A stretch of 64,000 bases of DNA from Rhynchonema sp. JSB1_4. Its lineage: Eukaryota > Nematoda > Chromadorea > Monhysterida > Xyalidae. The notes beneath the pieces were generated by a model. It was not told where the DNA came from. It worked only from the letters and a program-made list of their open reading frames with translations, and ran no database searches. Below, piece after piece: positions 11,500 to 22,088 of this stretch (positions are counted from its first letter, which is position 1; each line of letters begins with the position of its first letter). The translations under genes and the position numbers were made by a program. The DNA lies in NCBI GenBank assembly GCA_030248065.1, contig JASAMV010000221.1:21626-85625 (forward strand), given 5' to 3'.

Positions 11500-14400
11500 T
11501 TAGAGTTCCATCAGCATACGTTTCAGGCCTCGGATTGTTTCGATGCCTGATTTCCAGATATCGCCAGCTGGTACGTGGAATCCGTCCATACCTGTTTGAA
11601 AAACTAGGTTGAAATTTGCAAAGTATACCAAAAAGGCTTGTTTATATGTGGTTAACTGAGATCGTCAACTAAAGTCGTCAACTCACGCCGAATGACCATG
11701 CATTATGTCTCGAGCTCTCTCAGGGCTGCTTTGAGTTTGACGACTTTAGTTGACGATCTGAGTTGACCACATGTAAATAAGCCATAAAAACGATGGAATC
11801 AAAATGATTGCGATAAGCTGTGACATCCCAACCTGCGTTATCGACTCCCGGCCGTAATTCAAGAGTGTACACATAGGGTATACCCATTGATTTGGCCCAG
11901 TCATCGCTGGCGCCACCGGCAGGGTCTGGAATGATTGGCTGATGTTTCGCGGCGTCCACAAATGCGAAGCAAAAACAAGTCATGAGACTTACACAATTGC
12001 GCCGAGTGCTCAGCGACGTACGGCTGCCCGAAAGGCTCGGACATGGATTCGACGGCCGCTTTCGCAACGCGCAACTGAAAAAAGAGATTTTTAGCAAAAA
12101 ATTGTTCAGAAATGCGCCCATGCATTATTCCTAAGGTTCATTTCACTTGTCAAGCCGACTGATATGTAGGCACTCAAGCAGAAGAGGCTTCTGGTGACGC
12201 AGTGGGAAAAGCCAGCCCTATATTTATCAGATGCCATATCCCGCATGCATGTCATATCATGCCCATCACATTACAGTGGAAGTCTCAGGGGCCATCCAAT
12301 TCGAGGTAGTACACCGTACACGGAACAAAAAAACAGGGGCTGGCTTAAATTTCTGTGGTACATGCTTGTATTCATTCACTTCAGATCATCATAAATTTCA
12401 CGAATCAAACGTACCGTTTCATTATAATTCTCCGGATATGCACTGTGGGCGTACCCGTATGGCACAAGGATGGTCTCGCCGAACGAATGTAACGTGACCA
12501 ACAGCTGGATCTGATGTTGCATCGACTGGATCTTGGCTGCATAGGAGGAGGCCTCGGGCTCAGATAACGGTTGCGAACCTTGGAAGATCTCTTCGCAAGG
12601 ATTCGTGCTCGAACCGGATACTGAAAAGAGTTGTTGTGAATATGGTTCTGTTGACCAGTACACTGGATTAGGGCTGAGGTACAGTACATTTCCCGGAAAG
12701 GGGTAGCTGCACTAGTGTCACGCGGGCATACGATTAATTTGCGTGCAGTACTTAACAGGCACCATTTTGTGACTTTCCCACGCTCAAGCGCCGCACTAGG
12801 TCACACGCGTGCGGGTGCGTGCGATAGTTAAGCAAAAGGTCGATAATTCTTAAGCACGTGCACGCAAATTAATCGTATACCCGCGTGCGCACTAGTGCGG
12901 CCAGGCCCTAGTGCAGCTACCCCTTCCCTGGAAATGTACTGTAGTATTTGCAAAAGGCAATGACAAGGCAAAAACTAGGCCACATGAACACGGCAGCATG
13001 AGGTGTAGGATACATAACCCAAACCAATACGACACTTTAGGCACCGACGATCAGAGCGTAAATTGAATGCGATAACCTAATTTCACTCACCTCCCCACTT
13101 GAATGGAAAGTTTCGATTGAGATCCGTGCCACAACAGTCCTCTGACCCGACACCCGCACTCGACCAGCCACAGAACAGACCACCACGATTCTTGCGCCAA
13201 AATCGATTGCCCTGCAACAAGCCTAGTTAGCTGATGTTTCACTCGGGGAGTACAAAGGGGTTGAATATCCGACTTGAGTCCACGAGTATTCATATCCATC
13301 CGGGTTAGCATTCGGCACAATATGTAACTGAGCCATGTCCAGTATTTGACTGACATCCGGTTCGGTGGATTGGGTGAGCAGGGCCCAGATCACGTACAGC
13401 GATGTCGCGTGTGCGATCCATTCACGTGCGTGCACACCTGCGATTGTTGTCATGCGCTGGTTTTGAATCACTATCATTTATAAATTAACGCGTTTGCTCA
13501 AGTAATGCTTCAAATCTTGTCCAACGCAAACTATACCTGCGTCTATCCATACGACCTTCTTCAAATTTTTTGTAGATTTCTCAATCTGAAAACATGAAGA
13601 ACAATTTAACGGGGACAGAATTGGTTATATTATTTTTCACAAATGTATTTGTAATAGATTTTACTTACCTTTATGCCACGGATGTCCCGACCCTGCGCCG
13701 ATCTGCCAATTGTGAACAGTTCGGTCATCCAGGGGCGGTGACGATTTGCGGCTTCCAGAAAGTTCATTTGCTGAAATTGTTGCAAAGTTTCTTTTGCCAT
13801 TTCACAACTTTTTAGCAAAAATAAATACGTGAAATCTTGAATACACTAACGTCCTGATAGTGATAATATTTATTGGGGTCGTAGGATGTTAATTGATCGC
13901 TGCTGCCGAATGAACCGATGTCGGAAAAGGGCACTTGAAATTGTTCCCTAATAGAAAACGGGAACAAATTTAGATTTTTGATGACCACATCTTAAAATAG
14001 GTTTCAAAATAATCAAAAAAACTAACTCAACATCCCGTTTGACTAGAGTGTGCCTAATATCGATATTTGTTAAATCACGTTTGAATCTGTCAGTCGCATC
14101 TGGCCCTCCACGTACGGCGACCAAGTGTTGGTGCAATACGTCAACCTGAAGATCAGGAATATGAAGCACCTGAAGGTTGCATTTGTCGCGGAAATGCCGG
14201 TTTGAACTCATCCAAAACAAAAAGGTTCGCATTAGAACAGACTCAATAGTCTACCGGGTCAGAGGCCACCACCAGAGATTTGAATACCAAAGTGGGTGAT
14301 GATGGGCAAATTGTTTGGTCTCAAATCTGAAATTGTTCTGAATCGAACAGAAATAGATAAATCGGGGAGTACAACCTTCAAGCGAACTCACATTGTGCTT

Positions 14401-14541
14401 CTGCAACACGCCGCTGATGTCGCGTTTCTGACGTTCAGATGTGATCTCCAGTTGCACCAGATCGTGTCGTCTTTCAGCCGATGCTAATGGCGATGCCACC
14501 AACCAAACGACAAAAACTCGCGATAAAATTAAGATAGCCAT
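11500..14541 (-). CDS. M14A zinc procarboxypeptidase, B-type pocket (11 exons)
   Basis: Exons in transcript order: 14392-14541, 14027-14169, 13851-13947, 13669-13770, 13537-13585, 13274-13437, 13091-13211, 12415-12620, 11993-12074, 11833-11925, 11500-11591. Phases close to 432 aa, close to the usual ~420 for secreted M14A zymogens. It has a signal peptide (MAILILSRVFVVWLV...), then a prodomain to about residue 110, then the catalytic domain. Visible residues: His183 and Glu186 (HAREW), Asn267-Arg268 (DLNRNF), His320 (TLHSFG), Tyr372 and Glu394. Asp379 occupies the position equivalent to 255 of bovine CPA, which predicts preference for C-terminal Lys/Arg, as in carboxypeptidase B. It is secreted and probably digestive or proprotein-processing (inference). 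Introns hold two hairpin elements (12682-12941 and 11641-11778). Exon 6 is almost identical to exon 4 of the neighbouring paralogue. Confidence 0.9.
11641..11778. mobile_element. Short hairpin element in the last intron of the procarboxypeptidase
   Basis: Inverted arms of about 45 bp (ATCGTCAACTAAAGTCGTCA and its complement, each extended by GTGGTTAACT / AGTTGACCAC) around a ~45-bp loop. The structure is MITE-like, but no clear target duplication was found. Absent from the paralogous carboxypeptidase. Confidence 0.6.
12682..12941. mobile_element. Second Tc1/mariner-type MITE, intron 7 of the procarboxypeptidase
   Basis: A 260-bp element flanked by TA (12680-12681 and 12942-12943). The ends are CAGTACATTTCC and GGAAATGTACTG. 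Arms of ~90 bp continue with GGGGTAGCTGCACTAG and a conserved inner ACGATTAATTTGCGTGCA / complement. It is a different family from the CTGCAG-rich elements, although both begin CAGTAC and use TA targets. No coding content. Confidence 0.72.
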
Positions 14542-15225
14542 ATTTGTGACTTGAGGTGCGTCCTTCAAATAATAAACGATTTTGTATCCTTTCGGGAAGC
14601 GGAGTTTCAGTTTCAATCCAATGTGCGCGCATGGGAAAATTTCAGTGATGAAAGATTTTCGTGGGAATTCGATTTGTATGCTGGAACTGACTGGTTAAAG
14701 CGATAAATGGGAGGGGGGGCTGGACAAATGTGTTTCACGACAAGCTGAGAAAGGCGTAATTTGTATGCCGAGAAAGGTGATAAATCTGCCTACCTATAAC
14801 TCAGGTCAAACTGACATTCATGCAAGCCAGTACTTTTTCATGAGAAACCGGCAAAATGGGATTTCTCATCAGACACCTTTGATAAGTCAGCTAAAATGTA
14901 CCAAACCAGTTTGTCTATTGAAAAGCAAAAATCTACCAGCAGCGAAGAAAAAACGGCTACGCTGCACAAAGCCAACAAGTGTGACTTATCTTCAGAGAGT
15001 AATGAAACCAAGGAATAATTCCCAAAGTCAGGTACTGTTTGTCAAAAACCGCTGTAAGCCCATATGTCGTATGGGACTCAAAAAACTGTGTGTGTTCGCA
15101 TGTAACATCCATATTTTTATTCTGTTTACATAGCTGCTAAGCAGCTCATGGCATAATGCCGCTTTTGATGTTACGCTGGTTTGGGCACGTTCAGTCGATA
15201 CGACAGCGAGCATCAGTCGTCTCCT

Positions 15226-15405
15226 TCAATTGGGGCCCGACCAGAGGTTTAGTTTGAGGGTTACGCATTGGCTCAGGCCTACACTTATATTATTAGGCTC
15301 AGGCTTAGGCTTATACTAAGTGTTTTGACAGAGGTGAGTGCAGCCTTAGCTGAGCCTAACGCTGAAGTGAACCACCTGTTCGGGCCCCAATTGACCGGGC
15401 CCCAA
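15226..15405. repeat. GGGCCC-bounded repeat with AGGCTTAGGCTTA core
   Basis: Begins near TTGGGGCCCGACC and ends near GACCGGGCCCCAA, with an inner AGGCTCAGGCTTAGGCTTA. Related pieces occur at 5590-5650, 10545-10625, 21440-21600 and 52560-52670. It looks like a dispersed element family in various states of decay. The inner TTAGGC units are only two or three in number, so this is not telomeric. Confidence 0.45.
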
Positions 15406-17216
15406 AAGACAGTCCCATATTCTGGAATAGAACATCAAACATCTACACGTCACCCACATTGAGTTCACAACATTTGTGCGTGACGTTTTTTACGCAGCAT
15501 TTTAAACAAGCGAGATTTATTATCGTTACGTGGGCAGTCAATAAGCGTATTACACGGTGACTCTATCGCCTGGGCATACGACAGATTTGATTGAAAAAAC
15601 TTTTGCCTAGCCATTATAAAACCGACCAAACCTTTTCTTGCATGTGATCGTGCTTTGCAACACGTGGTCTAAATTACCAACTATCTTATGTTTATCTGAC
15701 GTGCCCATTTGTTCTGGTCCACTATGTATCAGCCTCTGCAATGTTTTTCTTGTATGATATTCAGCCAATGCTGTGAGCTAGCCATTGTGCGCACAAGCTG
15801 GGATTCACACGCGCATTGTGTGTGATCTAACCAATGACCAGTGAACATTGTTCACAAAAGATGCATTGTTGTGCAAGCATTTCGGTGCTGACAGGCCCAA
15901 GCACCAAGTTCGATACCGCAGCAGATACGATAGAGTCAGTGGGGGCGGGAGTGGCGTGCTTAGCTTAACGCGTTTCATTTTTTCCCGTCTTTAATGAGCA
16001 AGAGTTTATTGAAAACATTATGTAGCTGATCACAACCTTCTGCACCCAAGGGGTTTCTTTGGTGCGATGAGGAAATTAATATGTGAAATGTGTGGGAGTT
16101 GGGAGAAGCGTGAGTCAAGACAACAATAACGGCCTGTCAATTAATGTTTCTATTTTTGCAACGACAGTGGACTTGATCAAGCAGAAAAGAAAACAAAATA
16201 AAAGTCTGAAAATATAATGCATTGAAAGTTTTCCGTTCAGTTCAAAAGATATGCACTTCCCTCTGTATGGTGTGGTATGAGAAAACGCATCGTCGCCTGA
16301 ACGGCGAATTGTGATCTTGGAAAGTTGGTTTTATTCGAGCAGAAAGTCGTATATAAAGAGTGTTCTCAAAAAAAAAAACAATGGTGATACGGATATGCAA
16401 TTGAAACTCAAACAGCGCCAGTAGTGGTCACGTCAATTAAAACTTTTAGGTCAGCCTATTCTGTAATTTTGATGGCGCACACAAATCTGCATGTCACAGG
16501 GCGCTGGGGTGAATAAACCCAAACAAACGTGACGTGACCAGGGCAACCCAATAACATGCAAATGCAACAATATCACCTCACTCAAACCAGCCCGTTACTT
16601 GCTGCCCATTATTTCATTTCATTGTTGTTGATTTGTATATTTGGTCTTATGACTTCAATAATAAACCAACTATGCTATGCTTTCAATGCTGATGTCATAA
16701 AATACTCAGTTGTGTCACTTGATCACAGTGATATAATAAAATCATAATATATTTGAATCATCTGTCCGTCCCACATTTAATGGCGTCTATGTATATATAT
16801 ATGTATGTGTTACACATTACATTTTTTTCATGTTCATGCCTTTGGGGCGTGCTGGAAAATGACAGAACAGGTTAATGGTGGATCAAACATGAGGAATTGA
16901 AGCGCAAATAATTTTTGTGGCCTAAGTTTTGAGGTCAGGCCGAAAAAAGTAGGTTACACCCGTTGTCCCGTTCATAAACAGGAGCGGGTTTTACACTCAT
17001 CAAAGCATACGTATCACTTCCGGAACATGGTACTTATCAGCAATGAAACGTAAGCGAGACACTAAAATGGGACCAACGTGACAAAACTGAATGGAAAGTT
17101 CCCAGTGGCACGCTTCCCAAGAAGGATAAAAACAACAGTCTGGACACAATACAAAGAAGTGGTATGTGAATAGTTTACTTTGTTTTGTTGCGTTGGTTCA
17201 CCGCATGTGGTACTCA

Positions 17217-17447
17217 GGGTGATATTTTCGAAACGATGTAAAGGTCAGTTGGGTGTAAAGGTCGGTGGAAAGCTAGGTCGACAGCTCAGTGTGATAGACC
17301 TCGGTGTAAACTTGAAACATTCCACGTTAATAAACAGGCAATGTTTCACGCTTACACCGAGCTACGCCGGCCGACCGAGCTTTCGACCGAACTTTACGCC
17401 GACCTTTACGCCCAACTGACCTTTACACCGTTTCGAAAATTCCACCC
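17217..17447. mobile_element. Foldback MITE, GGGTGGAATTTTCGAAACGG family, copy 2
   Basis: About 231 bp, the same family in inverse orientation: it starts GGGTGATATTTTCGAAACG and ends TTTCGAAAATTCCACCC. It lies in the 14.5-19.4 kb intergenic region. I see no clear 3-bp target duplication here, so the ends may have drifted. No gene. Confidence 0.7.
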
Positions 17448-18170
17448 AATATGCGACGGTAAGACTACCGATCGTGCTTGGTGGTTACATACACTCTGGT
17501 GGTTGGTGACCTGTGCGGTTTCATGACCCCTGCAGCATGTCCTGATGATCGCTATGCTGATCGATCCGCTCCAGGCCAAATCACTTGTGTCATCTTTGTT
17601 GAGATTTTCGCTTCAGCAAGCTAACAAAATACCAACAACACCAACATCCGTGACGTGACCAATCGTGTGGCAAAGGCAAAACATGTGAACGCCAGCTTCA
17701 TCCAAGTCCTTAGAATAAATAGGTGACAGTTGACAGTCTTGAACAGTTGACCGCTCAAACAAGCTTTCGCTGTCAATCTCGTCGAGGACTATATGAACCA
17801 ACAGATGGTGACTAAAGATATCTAGCATCCATTTTAACTGGATCCCGTGCGTAAGGAGACGCCAAGAGGGTTGGTGTGTTTTGTACATCCCTGAAGTTCA
17901 AAGGGCAGCAAAACCGTTCCGAACACGGAACTGAATCTAAAGTTAAAGTTTTATTTTATTTTTGTTTCATTTTTTTTATCTTATTGCTTTTTTCAAATTT
18001 AAATTTTATTTTTATGCTTACGCAAGGACCTTTGCAAGATCCGGAAAGTGGCCTGCAATGGCTTGCGATTCGAGGTCGAAAAACACCCATTTTTGCCTTT
18101 GAAAGTCTCGCTCGAGGTACCCGGGGCGGGGGGCGGTGGGTCGGCTCGAGACGAGCGAGATACCAAGATA

Positions 18171-19396
18171 CAGTGTAGTTCCTGGGGGGGGGGAGGGGGG
18201 TCCCCCCTCGGGTACGCTATCTCCCCCTCGGGTGGTACCAGTGTAGTGGCAGGCAGATGGTTGCAAGGTACCCTTGGGGGGGGGATGGATCCAGATGGTT
18301 GCAAGGTACCCCCCTACCCAGCCTCCAGAAGGTTGCAAGGTACCCCTGGGGTCCGAAAAAAGGGTGTTTTTTGCATGCTTTTTTCTGCAAAATTAGCCGA
18401 AAAAAATGGTACTTTTTTGCATTTTGGCCGAAAATTTGCCCAAAATAGCTATTATATGGAGGTTTGCGCGCGGAGCGCGCGATTTTTGGGGTTTTGAGGT
18501 CGAAAAACACCCATTTTTGCCTATAAAAACCATAAATTTATGGTTGCAAGGTACCCTCCGGGGTGGTTGCAAGGTACCTACCCTTCCCCCCATTGGGGGG
18601 GAAGGGCCCCATCCCCCCCAAGGGGTGGTTGCAAGGTACCTACTCCTACTCCTTAGGGGGGGAATCCCCCCCATCCCCCCCAGCCACTACACTGGGTGGT
18701 ACACTATCCCCCTATCTCCCCCTCCGGGTACACTATCTCCCCCAATTTTTGCCTAAAATGGCCATTTTTAGGCCTAAAATGGGCATTTTTAGGCCTAAAA
18801 TGTGTGGTTTCTAGGTCAATATTCTCAAAAGTCGCCAAAATGCCCTTTTTATGAAGAATTTTTTCCAAAAAGGGGCAAAAATAGGTCAAATTTTCTACCT
18901 CAAAAAGTGACTTTTTCCCGAATTTGGGTCTTCCCCCATCCCCCCTTCCCCCCTCGGGGGTACACTATCTCCCCCTCCGAAAAAAACGGGGGGTCCGCTA
19001 TCTCCCCCTCCGGACCAGGACCTACACTGCCAAGATAGATACCCTTCCCCCATCTCCCAAGGGTTGACTCGAGGTCGAGATACACAGATACCAGGGGCAG
19101 GGGCCAGGGGGAATCCCCCATCACCCAGCCGCCCAGTCAGCAGTCAACGGTGGGGTGGGTTGGGTTCGGTCGGACCAGTGCCTAAAAATGCCCATTTTAG
19201 GCCTAAAAATGCCTATTTTAGACAAAAATTGAGGCGGTTAGTGTATCTGGCGCGGCGGTTAGTGTACTGGTGTACCTTGGTCGCGGCGGTTAGTGTACCT
19301 TAGGGAGGGACCCCCTCCTTCAGGAACTACACTGACCATGATGGAGGGGAAACAGGCGTACCCGAAGGGAACAGCTCCCCCAGGAACTACACTGGT
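18171..19396. repeat. Composite low-complexity repeat block with CAGTGTAGT ends
   Basis: Starts CAGTGTAGTTCCTGGGGG and ends CCCCCAGGAACTACACTG, so the outer ends are inverted. Inside are six copies of GGTTGCAAGGTACC (18259-18640), repeated TACACTATCTCCCCC, several GCCTAAAAATGGGCATTTT units, and two copies of GAGGTCGAAAAACACCCATTTTTGCC-like sequence (18071 and 18497). Internal CAGTGTAGT / ACTACACTG words (18237, 18683, 19325) suggest nested or tandemly rearranged copies. Open frames here are repeat artefacts. Confidence 0.6.
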
Positions 19397-19413
19397 CTAA
19401 ACTAAAGCCCAAA

Positions 19414-19451
19414 TTTTGATTTCAGATTGTTTTAATGTGCAAACCCATAAA
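19414..19451 (+). promoter_or_regulatory. Acceptor-like site and short leader before the MTR start codon
   Basis: A TTTTGATTTCAG tract ending at 19425 is followed, 26 nt later, by the first ATG (19452). It could be the acceptor of a 5' UTR intron or of spliced-leader trans-splicing. No promoter element was recognised upstream, where low-complexity repeats begin. Confidence 0.4.
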
Positions 19452-22057
19452 ATGTGCTCCAAAATGTTTGCCACTCTCGAATCTTTGATGAACGAACGAA
19501 TTCTGGTGCTCGACGGCGCGATGGGCTCGATGATTCAGAACTATGATTTGAATGAAGACGATTTTCGACCCGAATGTTTGCGAGATCACGCAAAACCGCT
19601 GAAGGGAAACAACGACATGTTGTGTTTGTCGAAGCCGGACATCATTTATGAGATTCATACGGTCAGTGTTCAGGTGCTCTGCTCTGTGTCTGGCTGTTGA
19701 CTCAATCATTCGGTTGGATGTTTATTCCAGTACATTGGACATAACGTAGGCACTTTCTGTTTGCTATTCCAATATGCAAGTGAAACGAACCATCTGTCAA
19801 AATAAATAATGTGCGCGTCGCGTCCGGTGATGTAGTTGGTCCGAGCAAGAAAGCTAGCTAGCTGGAGGGGTCCGGCACAAGAAAGCTAGCTAGCTAGCCG
19901 GGTACCCCGATTTGGGGGGTATTGGTCCAGAAGTCAAAAACAGGGTTATAAAATTTGGTCTATATTATGCTAAAATAAGCCTTAAAACGCGTATTTTTGT
20001 GCACGTGTGAGAAAATTTGAGCGAATTTGACCAGTTTGGCCCATAAAATGGTCATTTTGGCACCAAAATCAACACTTTTCTTACTTGATGACCGGAGCAA
20101 GAAAGCTAGCTAGCCAGTTTGGGGGGTATGGGTTTCGGAGCAAGAAAGCTACCTAGCAGTTGGGGGGTAATACCCCCTATACCCCCCAACCGCCCAACCA
20201 CATCACTGGTTCGCGTCACAAAGAGCAGCTAACTGAGCATCAGTGAAAAAGTAAAAAAATTAACGGTTTTCTGCTTCTTAGCTGGCTGGCGGCACAAATA
20301 AAAAAAACCGGGCTCACGCATGAAGCCGTTAAGATATTTGTGAAGATTCGCACAAAAACTTGAAATTGCTGCAAATTTTTCTTCAGCAATACCTGGAAGC
20401 GGGCGCGGACATGATCGAGACGAACACGTTCAGCGGCACCACAATTGCGCAGTCCGATTATGGCACCGAACATTTGGTGACTGAACTCAATCTGGCTGCC
20501 GCAAAAGTGGCCAGACGCGCTGCTGATGATTACGCGAAACGAACAGGTGCACAAGTGGTTCATTTCACTTGTTGTGAACCAGTGGCAACAATTGTCTCTT
20601 TGATGGCTGCTTGCTAAACCAAGTTGCTTATCCATACAGTTTACTGATGAATCAAGTGCTCGAAGTCACCGAAATTTTGCACATCAAGTAACTTAGGCAG
20701 TGCGTTTTAGAGGTTTTACTTCCAATGTAAAACATAACACACGAGGTCATTGATTTCCTCGGATTTTTATATTTATTGCAAATCGCGCAGGCAAAGCCAA
20801 ATTCGTCTGTGGCGCTATCGGGCCCACCAACCGAACTCTGTCCATTTCTCCATCGGTCGAAAATCCTGAATTCAGGAATATTAGTGAGTCTGCTTGAATT
20901 GTTTCTGCAAGAAAATATATGTAATATATGGATATTTTGACATATATTACTTTGGAATTTCATATGTTAAACAAGAATTTACATATAATTTTGGTTCCGG
21001 AACAGATGTGCATGGAACTACTGTTCTGTGGAAACGCAGATGACTTTATCAGCTGTCCGATACATACACATCTAGAGCTGTTTCTTAACAAATTTAGTTT
21101 GTACATTGACAAGTAGTGATTGTCAAATTGCAGCGTTTCCCGACCTGGTGACAGCGTACAGCCAACAAGCCGAAGCGCTGATACAAGGCGGGGTCGATAT
21201 ATTGCTGGTGGAGACCGTGTTTGACACTGCTAATGCCAAGGTTGTTGAAATATTGTTTGAGTTGATTTATTAGCTTGTGCGCAGTTTCCCAGGAATTGCT
21301 TTCTATGGCCGGGTCATGTCAGCGTGAAACATCAACAGATTTTTGTGCACAAGTGGAACGGCTTGTGATAGGTTTTGACGGTTGATTGTGTTTTCGGTAT
21401 TTATTCTTGTGTCTGTCACGGGTTTGGTGAGGGCACTAGCTAGCTCGCTTCGGACAGTGGTTTAGGTTTGAGCTTGTTCTCAGGCTGGGGCTAAGCTCGG
21501 GCCTTTAGTTGGTGTGTGACCAAGGCGCAACCGAAGCTTGAATGTGAACTAAAGGCCAAATGTTAATGAAGGCCTAAGCCTAACTCTGAGCCCATTATAT
21601 AGGCGGCGTTGTTTGCCATCCGACAACTGTTCGAGGAGAAGCACATCCCCGAATTACCGGTGTTTCTTTGTGGCACGATAGTGGACAAGAGTGGACGCAC
21701 ATTGAGTGGACAGACAACCGAGGCGTTTCTCATCAGCACGTCGCATTCAAAATTGACGTGGTTGGTTTGTTGGCTTGTTTGGTGTGTAAAGTGTCTGATG
21801 CACGGCGCGACATCATCAACATCGATTATAACGTTGAAAACCATATTTTTTCTGCGGGTGAGAAAAATTTTGGTGGATATTGCTAGGTATACTGGTGTAA
21901 AAAATTGTTCTGTATTCAGTGTAGTACTTGGGGGGGGGGGGGGGGGCCCCCCTCCATTTCATCTCTCTTCCCCTTTTTTTTTTTTCCTTCTCCCCCCACC
22001 TACCCTTCCACCCCCCACCCCCTTCTTTCCGCCCCCCTTTTTTCTCCCCTCCCTTCT

Positions 22058-22088
<31 letters not shown>

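Larger units (their letters stand above)
14542..18170. other. Intergenic region upstream of the procarboxypeptidase
   Basis: Contains the repeat at 15226-15405 and the foldback element at 17217-17447. A plus-strand open frame at 14765-15133 (122 aa, basic) has no recognisable motif or codon bias and is not called. Otherwise nothing supported. Confidence 0.5.

Noticed and set aside
18048..19303. Several overlapping open frames of 60-150 aa, Gly/Pro-rich
   Set aside because: Repeat block with G/C runs; frames occur on both strands with no motif.
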